From CAYVMN01 sp964452575 (GTDB lineage: Bacteria; Desulfobacterota; DSM-4660; Desulfatiglandales; Desulfatiglandaceae): a stretch of DNA of 37,773 nt. This document shows positions 15,301-23,505 of the stretch, in pieces (within the stretch, counting starts at the first letter, position 1; every line of letters starts with the position of its first letter). Under the pieces are notes generated by a model. It was not told the origin of the DNA. It saw only the letters and a program-made list of their open reading frames with translations, and ran no database searches. The position numbers and the translations under genes are program-made. The stretch lies in the NCBI GenBank assembly GCA_964452575.1, contig CAYVMN010000014.1:1-37773 (forward strand). The letters run 5' to 3'.

Positions 15301-16179
15301 TTACTCCTCTCTTTTCCGGCCGGCCGAGTGTCTCCTCCCCAGGGCCTCCCATTCGTCGGTTCCAACGATCTGCTCCCGAGTGCTGAAATCGACCATATAT
15401 TCGAAGCCGAGGGTGGTTCCCTTGTCCCGCAGATACGTTGCACATGTCCGCACAGCCCACATGGCTGCCCTCTGACACTCATTGGGAAAAATTGCTATCT
15501 TCACGCCGATCTCATTTAGCTCTCTGGAAGACAAGAATGGCGTACGGCTCCCCTTGATCATGTTGATCATCACCGCCGCATCCACTTCTTTGGCGATTGT
15601 CCTTATCTCTTCCACGCTCCGGGGGGCCTCCACAAAAATAATATCGGCTCCTGCTTCTGCGTAAGCATTGCCTCTCTTAATCGCTTCCTTTAAGCCCAGG
15701 ACGGCCCTGGCATCCGTCCGCGCGATAATGGCCATATCAGGATCGCTCCGCGACTCCACCGCGGCCCGAATCTTCCCTTCCATCTCTTTTCTCGTGATCA
15801 CCTTCTTCTCGTCATAGTGGCCGCACCGCTTCGGCGTAACCTGATCCTCCAGGTGAAAACACGCAACACCTGCCCGCTCGTATTCCTTAACCGTTCGGAC
15901 GACATTGAGGGCATTTCCATACCCCGTGTCCGCATCTGCAATCACAGGGATCTGTACCGAATCGCACACCCGCACAATCAACATCAGGTTTTCCGTCATC
16001 GTCATCAACCCTAGGTCTGGAAATCCCCAGCTTCTCGAGATGCCTCCTCCCGTCAGGTACACGGCCTGAAAGCCCACCCGCTCAATGATCCGGGCAGTCA
16101 GGGCGTCAAAGGCCCCTGGAGCGATGATCACACCTTCCCCCTTAAGCAACTTTCGAAACTGTTTCCTCTGTTTGTTCAT
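15301..16179 (-). CDS. Isocitrate lyase / PEP mutase family lyase, PrpB-like
   Basis: This 292-residue (beta/alpha)8 enzyme is of the family containing 2-methylisocitrate lyase, oxaloacetate decarboxylase and PEP mutase. Visible motifs: PGAFDALTARIIE near the start, the magnesium-binding DADTGYGN (~residues 86-93), and HLEDQVTPKRCGH, where cysteine of K[KR]CGH is the catalytic acid of isocitrate and methylisocitrate lyases. Its presence points to C-C bond cleavage. ATG 16179 matches family N-termini; the open frame extends to 16320, but that part includes a repeat-like CTATGGCCTATGCGC stretch (16230-16250). With the PrpD and aconitase homologues upstream it completes a methylcitrate-type dehydrate-hydrate-cleave set. 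Confidence 0.88.
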   Translation of the reverse strand: MNKQRKQFRKLLKGEGVIIAPGAFDALTARIIERVGFQAVYLTGGGISRSWGFPDLGLMTMTENLMLIVRVCDSVQIPVIADADTGYGNALNVVRTVKEYERAGVACFHLEDQVTPKRCGHYDEKKVITRKEMEGKIRAAVESRSDPDMAIIARTDARAVLGLKEAIKRGNAYAEAGADIIFVEAPRSVEEIRTIAKEVDAAVMINMIKGSRTPFLSSRELNEIGVKIAIFPNECQRAAMWAVRTCATYLRDKGTTLGFEYMVDFSTREQIVGTDEWEALGRRHSAGRKREE

Positions 16180-16333
16180 TCCTCCCATCTCCAAACGCAA
16201 TTCACTCTTCTTGATCTTCTGTAGAAAATAGCATAGCGCATAGGCCATAGCACGTAACATAACAACAATAAAGCAGAAGTCACTTTCACAGTCCGATAGC
16301 GATGCTCCGTCATGGCCCATTTCTGAAGAAGCA

Positions 16334-17260
16334 TCATGAGATCTCTCTTAGATACTTCTGGGCCGCAATCGCGGCGGTCGTTCCATCTCCGACGGCTATG
16401 GCGATCTGCTTCGGTGAACCGACCCGTGTGTCACCAGCGGCGAATATCCCGGCCAGTGCCGTTTCCATCATTCCATTCACCAGGATGTAGCCATTTTTAT
16501 CCATGGGAACAATGCCCTCCAGATATTTCGTCCGAGGCTGCCAGCCCACATGTACGAGGACACCGTCTACATCCAGGTTGGTTGTGTTTTCGGTCCCCAT
16601 GTTGAAGAGCTGGATGGCCTTGACCTGACCATCCCCCAATACAGACATGATCCTACTGGCGCAGATTATCTGTATCTTTTCGTTCTCCATAGCTCTCTTC
16701 TTAAGGATAGATTTGGCGTTTAATTCGGGCATGATCTCTACGATGATAACCTTCGACGCTATCTTGGTAAGATAGAGTGCTTCCGTAATTCCCGCGTCTC
16801 CGCCCCCGGCCACGGCCACGGTCTTCCCCTTGAACTGCCCGCCCTCGCACAGAGCGCAATAAGCAATCCCCTTGCCTTTATATTCCTCCTCCCCGGGCAC
16901 CCCCAGCGGCATGGCGTCACCGCCGCCAGCGATAATGACCGCCTTGCCTCGATGATAGTCGCCGTTGTCTATGGTTAATACCTTATCTCTTGATTCGAGC
17001 TTCAGGCCCGTAACTTCGGCCATATTGAACTCTAACCCATAATTCATTGCCTGCAGTGCCATCTTCTGACCCAACTCAGGCCCTGAAACGCCCTCATCGA
17101 AGCCGGGGTAATTCTCTATCTTCTCTATGTTCATCAACTGGCCACCCGGTGTTTCTCTTTCCAGCACCAACGCCCTTAATCCTGCTTGAACACAATATAG
17201 ACCTGCAGTGAGCCCGGCCGGGCCGGCTCCGATAATCATGACATCGTAAAGATCACTCAT
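16334..17260 (-). CDS. Thioredoxin-reductase-like FAD/NAD(P)H flavoprotein
   Basis: This 308-residue flavoprotein has the two dinucleotide-binding motifs of low-molecular-weight thioredoxin reductases: IIGAGPAGLTAGLY at residues ~9-22 and VAVAGGGDAGITEAL in the middle. The redox-active CxxC is present as YCALCEG (~residues 135-141), and the C-terminal FAD motif reads AAGDTRVGSPKQIAIAVGDG. It reduces a small dithiol or selenol-thiol protein at the expense of NAD(P)H. No thioredoxin gene lies nearby; the neighbour 86 bases upstream is the UGSC selenoprotein with a redox-type UxxC motif, a candidate partner. ATG 17260 has an AGGAAGGGG ribosome binding site. Confidence 0.9.
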   Translation of the reverse strand: MSDLYDVMIIGAGPAGLTAGLYCVQAGLRALVLERETPGGQLMNIEKIENYPGFDEGVSGPELGQKMALQAMNYGLEFNMAEVTGLKLESRDKVLTIDNGDYHRGKAVIIAGGGDAMPLGVPGEEEYKGKGIAYCALCEGGQFKGKTVAVAGGGDAGITEALYLTKIASKVIIVEIMPELNAKSILKKRAMENEKIQIICASRIMSVLGDGQVKAIQLFNMGTENTTNLDVDGVLVHVGWQPRTKYLEGIVPMDKNGYILVNGMMETALAGIFAAGDTRVGSPKQIAIAVGDGTTAAIAAQKYLREIS

Positions 17261-17346
17261 CCCTTCCCCTTCCTCAAACCAAGATGGACTTACTATTCAG
17301 CCCCTAATTGTAGAGACATTGGAGGGCAGGTTTCGCCTTTCCCACC

Positions 17347-19083
17347 CTATCGCCTCTCGATTGGCGGATAGCCTAGTTGCCTCATCATTTTATCCCAGTT
17401 CGGAGGCAGCTTCAATTCCCTGGTCGTAGGCCTGTTATAGGCGGTATAGAGGGCCATCGCCTTGTTCCTGGTCCGATCCCCGCAGACAACAATATGTATC
17501 AATCCCGGGAATCCCATTGCCGGAACAGTAACATCCTGCCCCTCGAGATCTGCCCACTCCTTGGGCGTATTCCACTCCAGCTCCCGCAGGCCACGGATCG
17601 TCTGAAATCCGCCTCCTGCATTGCCGTATTTCGATTCAAAGCTGACCTCCTCAATTTTCACCCTCGAATTCTCATAAAAGTACCGCTCTGCCTCTTGCTT
17701 AGTGTAGCCTCCGCGGGCAATGCCTTGGGCAACGCTGGGGGTAATGAGCACCGTCATCATTTGCAAATGTCCCTGGAGGCAGACGATGTTAAGGTTGATG
17801 TGCTTGACAATCTCGCGGCATATGATCTTCAGAAATCCTTCCGGGTCGGTTCCGGAGGGGAAGGCCTGAAAGCCCCAGTTGAAGGTCCCGCCCGCGGTCA
17901 CGGTGCTCGTATTCTTGTCAAAACCACTGTCCACATGGAACGCTCTCCACGGAGAAGCCTCTTCATCCTCCCCTACAACAAATGGCAAGATATAACCAAA
18001 CGTCCCCATGTACTGCTCTCCGGGACGGAAATCCGCTATATTTCTTATAATCAGGCCGAGGGCGCGGCCGATGGCAGGGTTGGGGCCCCTCGAAACAAGC
18101 CCTGTGTCGTGCGCGATGCCCAGCTGTTTTACGATCGGTCCATTAATAATTAAGAACGGGTTAAGACCGGCAGTCGTCCCAAGCTGTTCCAGATCATAAT
18201 GTGAATCGGCGATCGCTTCGACGGCAGCTATCAATATCGGCATATGCTCGGGACAGCACCCAGCCATCACTCCATTCGCTGCGATTTTCAAAGGAGTCGC
18301 CCGCAGATTTCCAACCGGGAGCACCGCGATCTCGTCGTTCGGAGAATAGCCTGTAAGCTTTAGAAACTCCCTGACCTTTTCTTCCGTAGGCGGAACGATG
18401 GGCAATCCGTCCGTCCATTTATTCTTCTGAAAAGTCCTGTTAATCTCTTCAAAGGTACCCGACAATACGGCCTCTTCCTCGCCCCCTTTTCCGAGAACTC
18501 CAGCCGAACTCTTCACAGGTTCGGTCAGGGCCTGCACGATATGGTCAAAGGTCATTTTACTGATATTTTCCCTGATGACCTCCTCCGAGTCGATCGCAAT
18601 TGTTCCGGGATATTCTGCGACCCTCAGGTCAGGCATTCCTTCTGCCTTGCTTAATAGTCGGACGAGGGGCAGAAAGCTTGTTGCAGCGACCACCACAGAC
18701 CGCATACCCGCCTTCTCCGCTACTATGGCCGGCCGCACCGCGGCGGGAGTACAGGTTCCTCAGCCACCGTTGCCGGTAATCACTGCGTCGCAGCGCTTCT
18801 CAATCAGTGCGGTCCTCAGCGCCTCCAATTTTTTCTCCTTCTTTTCCGGGCTCAAGGATGTGACAGGGAATAGAGGAAACTCCGCATAAGGTATGAGGTT
18901 TATACCGGGGAATCGTTTCCGCAACATCTCCTCGATGATGGGAAATGAGACCTGCCCCTCGAAGCTCCCGTTCCATACCTCACAGACTGTCTTCCCCTCC
19001 AGGTTCTTGAAGGAAGAGGCGATCGCCCTCTCCTTAACTGCAGGCTCCCCAACAGGACTGATGACCTTCATCTTGGTATCCAT
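17347..19083 (-). CDS. UGSC-family selenoprotein with in-frame TGA (selenocysteine 108)
   Basis: Read from ATG 19083 (AAAGGAG six bases before it), the frame encodes 107 residues, then TGA at 18762-18760, then 470 more residues in the same frame to 17347. Around the TGA the sequence reads VITGNGG-U-GTCTPAAVRPAIV. This matches the UGSC motif family, known from genome surveys to use selenocysteine, here with threonine for serine (UGTC). The UxxC pair suggests redox or thiol chemistry. The N-terminal part includes KTVCEVWNGSFEG and FPIIEEMLRKRFPG. A second domain begins near residue 205 (NKWTDGLPIVPPTEEKV); I know it as common but of undefined function. A SECIS-like hairpin follows the TGA. Automated calling would split this into a 107-residue and a ~460-residue product, both wrong. 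Confidence 0.88.
18729..18747 (-). promoter_or_regulatory. Putative bacterial SECIS hairpin for selenocysteine insertion
   Basis: Directly after the TGA (18762-18760), on the minus strand, CCGC (18743-18740) and GCGG (18736-18733) pair around a GGT triloop (18739-18737). The stem is extended by G-C, a C-C mismatch and two C-G pairs to 18747/18729. The loop starts 21 bases after the TGA and begins with G. Both agree with the published rule for bacterial SECIS elements: a loop 16-37 bases downstream with a G among the first two loop bases. The stem is very GC-rich. Confidence 0.7.
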
Positions 19084-19232
19084 ATTCCACTCCTTTGTCT
19101 TAGACTCTGTTCTACCGCCCAACAACCACCCTTCATAACTGCCATCCCCTCATTAGCTCGGCTCTAGCAGGCGCCCCAAGACCCGTCTGTCAAGACGATC
19201 GGGCTGATATTTTCCGTCCTCTTTAGTCCACC

Positions 19233-21572
19233 TCAGGACAGGCCCACTTCCGTTCGATGGATAATATCCTCCTGGAGATCTCTGGGAAGCTGAACGAAAT
19301 GCGCAACATAGGCTGCAACCCGGACAAGAAGATCTTGATATTTCTCGGGGTGCGTCTGAGCGTCCTTTAATGTCCCAGTATCGATGAAATTAAATTGGAC
19401 ATGATATCCACCCAGTTCCATGAATGTCCTGAGCAGGCCAATGAATTTCTTCCTCTGCTCGGCACTCCTTAAGACGGAACCGTTGAGCTTCATATTCAGC
19501 AATGTTCCGTTGAGGACTGCAGAATGATCTATCTTGGTCATGGATCTGATGACCGCCGTAGGCCCATTAAAGCAGGCGCCCTGAGACGGCGACATCCCGT
19601 CCGAAAGAGGTAGCCTGGATTTTCTTCCGTTCGGGGTTGCCCCCACGGACTGTCCCAGGCCTAAATGCGCGGACACCGAATAAAGGGAAGGATAATAGGG
19701 AATGCCCCTGCTGCAATCATATTTCTTTACCTCCGTGCAGTAAAACTCAGCTATTTCGCTCGCCAACTGATCGGCCACGTCATCGTCATTTCCGAACTTC
19801 GGTGTTAAATTCAAAAGCCTCTGCCCTAAAGGCTCCCACTTTCCTTCGAAGTTGGACCGGACGGCCTCTAGGAGACCAGCCATGTCTATTTCGCTTTCGT
19901 CGAACACCATCTTCTTTATAGCAGCAAGGGAATCGATCACTGTCGCAAAACCGACTCCGGCAATCCCCTGGATACTCAGTTTTGAACCCCCTTTCCAGGG
20001 AGGTAGGCCTCTCTCCAGATGGTCGTCGATAAAGAGGCTGGCGAGGGGCTGCGGGTTCAGGTCTCCGTGCACTTTTTCAATAGCGTAGGAAAATTGGGCC
20101 GAAAGACCTACTGCGTATCGCAGTTGGTTCTTGAAGGCCGTTAGTGCTTCACCGAAATTGGAGAACTGAGCCGGCATCCCTGATTTGCACCCTGTTTGCT
20201 TCCCGCTCAAGGGATCTACTCCATTATTCAGAGACAGCTCAAGGCATTTCCCAAGGTTTAAGAAAACCATGTTATTCCCCCAAATCTGCCCCTCAATCCC
20301 CGATGTCACGCATCCAATGGTGACAAGCCCTTTCCTTGCGCTTTCCAAGGTCGCCCCTTTTGCCAATACCTGATTCCGAGCGACTTCATAGTTGAAGAAC
20401 TTCGGCTTTGTAGTAACAAGCAGGGTATCACATGATTTTTCAAGTATCTCCTCGTTGACCTTCTTGTGGTACATGAAGGCGATATCAGGCTGAGGAAGTC
20501 CAACCTCCCTGTCGACCTCCAGCATCAACTCGCTCAGCTCGTTGCTGGCATCCTCCTCCTTCTCATTGACCCCTGCGATCGTTGGCTGTTCAGCGATCGG
20601 GTTGCCAGACCATATGAACGATGCTCGCTTGGGCAAAAACTGTCTGATCTGGTTATAGTTTATCCAGAGGTTTTCCAGCCATCTTTTTGCCTCGGCTCTA
20701 TCGGCATGCTGGAAATAAGGATATAGGGTTTGGTCAAGCCTACCGGCCACAACGCCCCCTCCACCTGAAACCTCGAGGTGAACCAAGGCATGGGCAAACC
20801 AGAACGACTGCAGAGCTTCAAAGAAGTCACGAGCCGGATATGCTGGAACCCTCTCGCAATGACTGGCGATCAATTCAAGTTCTCGCCTCCTTGCTTTTCT
20901 GCTCTCCCTTTCGGCCATCTCGCTAGCCAGTGTCGAATACCGATGCGCGTGCGCGATCATGGCTTCACAGCAAATCGAAGCCGCCTGGTAATATAGCGAC
21001 TTCTCCAGCTCGCGTGGCTCGGAGACATCTGCCTTTAACCTTCTCTGCTTTATCTCTTGTTGAATGGTAAGAAATCCCTCTCCAAGAATCTTTCCATAAT
21101 TCTGGGAAAAGTTGCCGCTGCCCTGCGACACATAGGCTGAATCGATTAACCCCGTCTCGAAAGCCCTAGCCACTTCCAGCGGCAATAGGTTCAGAACCGC
21201 TTCCTCCAACGACTTCCCTTGCCACCACTGAAGGGTTTCCCTCAGGATCTTTTTGTCCTTCTCGGCCACGAGATACTTGTCTCCTTCCCGGGTAGATAGG
21301 ACATCGAGTTCCGTCAAAACCCATCGCCATGAAGCCTCCGGATTCGGCGAGACAGTGAAAGGCTCTGCCGATGGGCTGCCCACAATAAGCTGCCAATCCT
21401 CAATCCTGATCGGGATCCTTAGCAATATTTCTTTCAGCGCCTTTGCCCTCCTTAGAATCATCGGCTGCCCTTCACTCTGTTTGTACGCCTCTGTAACTAT
21501 CAGAGCCCTCTCGATGCGGAGCTTCGGTGTTGCTATCCTTGCTAGAACCTCCTTCCTCAAAGCGATATCCAT
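19233..21572 (-). CDS. Glycyl-radical-enzyme-family protein with alanine at the radical site
   Basis: This 779-residue protein is a full-length member of the PFL/glycerol-dehydratase-type GRE family. The N-terminus matches (RIERALIVTEAYKQSEG; PMILRRAKAL; VGSPSAEPFTVSPNPEASW), as does the region around the thiyl cysteine (VTIGCVTSGIEGQIWGN; codon 20312-20310) and ALNNGVDP-like LSLNNGVDPLSGKQTG. In the C-terminal glycine loop, however, the family's RVxGY reads VRVAAYVAHF: the radical glycine is alanine (GCC, 19313-19311). The cysteine is followed by Val-Thr and not the Val-Glu of eliminating and decarboxylating GREs. ATG 21572 has AAGGGGGA before it; GTG 21596 is possible. The activase gene directly upstream is itself damaged. 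The open frame is otherwise unbroken. Classical glycyl radical chemistry is unlikely. Confidence 0.9.
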   Translation of the reverse strand: MDIALRKEVLARIATPKLRIERALIVTEAYKQSEGQPMILRRAKALKEILLRIPIRIEDWQLIVGSPSAEPFTVSPNPEASWRWVLTELDVLSTREGDKYLVAEKDKKILRETLQWWQGKSLEEAVLNLLPLEVARAFETGLIDSAYVSQGSGNFSQNYGKILGEGFLTIQQEIKQRRLKADVSEPRELEKSLYYQAASICCEAMIAHAHRYSTLASEMAERESRKARRRELELIASHCERVPAYPARDFFEALQSFWFAHALVHLEVSGGGGVVAGRLDQTLYPYFQHADRAEAKRWLENLWINYNQIRQFLPKRASFIWSGNPIAEQPTIAGVNEKEEDASNELSELMLEVDREVGLPQPDIAFMYHKKVNEEILEKSCDTLLVTTKPKFFNYEVARNQVLAKGATLESARKGLVTIGCVTSGIEGQIWGNNMVFLNLGKCLELSLNNGVDPLSGKQTGCKSGMPAQFSNFGEALTAFKNQLRYAVGLSAQFSYAIEKVHGDLNPQPLASLFIDDHLERGLPPWKGGSKLSIQGIAGVGFATVIDSLAAIKKMVFDESEIDMAGLLEAVRSNFEGKWEPLGQRLLNLTPKFGNDDDVADQLASEIAEFYCTEVKKYDCSRGIPYYPSLYSVSAHLGLGQSVGATPNGRKSRLPLSDGMSPSQGACFNGPTAVIRSMTKIDHSAVLNGTLLNMKLNGSVLRSAEQRKKFIGLLRTFMELGGYHVQFNFIDTGTLKDAQTHPEKYQDLLVRVAAYVAHFVQLPRDLQEDIIHRTEVGLS

Positions 21573-21650
21573 GACATCCCCCTTGGCCTTGGCCACGTAC
21601 TGTTTGCTTTACGCCTCTATTCCAAACTTTTCAGAAAGTCAAAACCGCCT

Positions 21651-22522
21651 TTAAACCATTACAGAGGCATCAATGCCAAGGCATCTCAGTGAATTCCTGA
21701 TCCTGGCTATATGCTCTTTATTTGTGCGGCCCACATGCTCGAATGGATATCTTCTGCCCAATGATGGATATTTCAACGCTCCGAGTCGATGGTAAGGGAG
21801 AAGATCAACTCCTAGTACAGAGTTCAGGCCGCTGATGAATCGGGCCGATTGCTCCATATCTTTCTCTTCATCGTTCATCCCCGGAATGATAGGGATTCGT
21901 ATGATCATGGGGGAGTTTCGCCCGCTCAACCTCATCGTGTTTTCGAGGATGACACTATTACCCGCACCCGTGAACTCTCTGTGCCTCGTGTCGTCCATGC
22001 ACTTGAGGCCATACAGGAATAAATCCACAAATTCTGTCGTCTCTTCGAGTAAAGTCCACTCGGTAAACCCCGAAGTGCCCAGAACCGTGTGGATGCCTCT
22101 TTCCTTGCACGCCCTGAGAAGGTCCATGGCAAATTCATGCTGAAACAAGGGCTCGCCCCCTGACAGCGTAACTCCTCCGCCGGAATTCCTGTAAAAGCAC
22201 GTATCTCGCTCTACCTGGAGCACTACCTTTTCGACGGACAGTGATTCCCCAACTAGATGCAGGGCCTTCGTGGGGCAAACCTTCGCACATCTGCCACAGT
22301 TCGTGCACCGGCTCCTATCGACTTGGATCGTTGGACCCTGGTTCGTCTTCGAAATAAACTCGCAAACAGGCAGACACTCGTTACAGTCCTCAATACACCG
22401 AACGCGGTCGTACATCACTTCAGGGTGGCTACTCTGGCTTTCAGGATTGCTGCACCATTTACATCTCAGCGCGCATCCTGAAGTGAGAACCTCTGTATCT
22501 TAAGAATTGTCCTTCTGGTCAC
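21651..22522 (-). pseudogene. GRE-activating radical SAM enzyme with N-terminal deletion/frameshift
   Basis: From GTG 22522 the frame reads TRRTILKIQRFSLQD, the start of a typical GRE activase, but then hits TGA at 22468-22466. The rest of the enzyme continues in another frame: SGCALRCKWCSNPESQ, holding the radical-SAM Cx3Cx2C motif (22475-22452), then two ferredoxin-like motifs (CIEDCNECLPVC; CTNCGRCAKVCP), then TLSGGEPLFQHEFA and IPGMNDEEKD to 21651. The expected GPGIRT segment between the pieces is missing, so a short out-of-frame deletion is inferred. In the downstream frame a TAA lies just before the motif and no ATG/GTG/TTG precedes it; the first start (GTG 22418) lies after the motif. 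The product, if any, lacks the radical-SAM cluster. Confidence 0.82.
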
Positions 22523-22678
22523 TCTTTTCTTTAAGGATGCAGGCGGGAACCCCTCAAGTTTTTAGCGAGCTTGTCGAGCCATAAACGGGGTTTACGAGAC
22601 AGTCTCCAAAGGGAGAGGAGATTAGATTGATCATTTTCACCCCTCGCAAGCCATGGTCCGCCAGGCAAACAAACTCGC

Positions 22679-23476
22679 CTACCCCAGCCACCTCTTTCTC
22701 CGCCTATAATGCTTAACATCCCGATAGCTCTTCTTCTCACCGAGCTGACTGATCCCGAGGTAGAATTCTTTTACATCTTCGTTGGACCTCAGCTTTTCTG
22801 CCGGCCCATCAAGGACCAGTTTGCCATTCTCCATCACATAACCATAATCTGAAATCGAAAGGGCTCCTCTTGCATTCTGTTCCACAAGCAAGATGCTCGT
22901 CCCTTCCTCGTCTCTGATCCTCTTCAGGATTGCATAAATCTCCCTGACCAAGATAGGGGCAAGGCCTAATGAAGGTTCATCCACCAGCATGAGCTTGGGA
23001 TGCGACATCAGGCCACGCCCTATCACCAGCATCTGCTGCTCTCCCCCGGACAGATATCCGGCTTCTTTATCGGAAAGATCCTTCAACCTCGGCAAGTAAC
23101 GGTAAACCTTGTCCCGGTCCTTGAGCATTCTCCGGTGATCTTTCTGGAGGTGGGCTCCCACCTTCAGATTCTCTTCGACGGTGAAGTGTTCGAATACCAG
23201 TCTCCCTTCCATCACCTGCACGATTCCCGCCTTGACGACCTCCTCCGGCCGATTCCTGTCTATTCTCTTTCCGTTGAATTCGATACTCCCCTCGGTCACC
23301 CTCCCCAACTCCGTCCGAAGCAGGCCTGATATCCCCTTGATCGTAGTAGTCTTGCCGGCACCATTGCTGCCCAACAAACAGACAATGCTCCTGTCTCCGA
23401 CCTCCAGGGAAATCCCTTTAAGGACCAGAATGACCTCGCTGTACCGAACCTCAACATTGTTTACACGCAGCAACAT
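22679..23476 (-). CDS. livF: Branched-chain-type ABC importer ATPase, LivF family
   Basis: This 265-residue ATPase has Walker A GSNGAGKTTT, signature LSGGEQQMLVIGRGLM, Walker B LMLVDEPSLGLAP and the LivF switch VEQNARGAL. A basic C-terminal tail (RDVKHYRRRKRWLG) extends beyond the usual end; such tails are familiar in LivF proteins of organic- and aromatic-acid importers. The ATG has a GAAGGG ribosome binding site. It belongs to the importer of the minus-strand cluster, 29 bases after the binding-protein gene, and is followed by a 156-base gap (22523-22678) without a clear feature before the activase. Confidence 0.93.
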   Translation of the reverse strand: MLLRVNNVEVRYSEVILVLKGISLEVGDRSIVCLLGSNGAGKTTTIKGISGLLRTELGRVTEGSIEFNGKRIDRNRPEEVVKAGIVQVMEGRLVFEHFTVEENLKVGAHLQKDHRRMLKDRDKVYRYLPRLKDLSDKEAGYLSGGEQQMLVIGRGLMSHPKLMLVDEPSLGLAPILVREIYAILKRIRDEEGTSILLVEQNARGALSISDYGYVMENGKLVLDGPAEKLRSNEDVKEFYLGISQLGEKKSYRDVKHYRRRKRWLG

Positions 23477-23505
23477 GAAAGATGACCCTTCAGGTCTTCA
23501 AGTGA

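Noticed and set aside
16180..16320. N-terminal extension of the PrpB-like lyase to GTG/ATG codons up to 16320
   Set aside because: Family members start near the MNKQRKQF methionine; the extension is cysteine-rich, partly repeat-derived and has no ribosome binding site.
17377..18153. A 258-codon plus-strand open frame
   Set aside because: It is a shadow of the selenoprotein's second domain and its sequence resembles no protein family.
22418..22475. A shorter activase starting at GTG 22418 as a genuine non-radical protein
   Set aside because: The radical-SAM motif is still well preserved in the DNA just upstream in the same frame, which points to recent breakage and not to an evolved short form.
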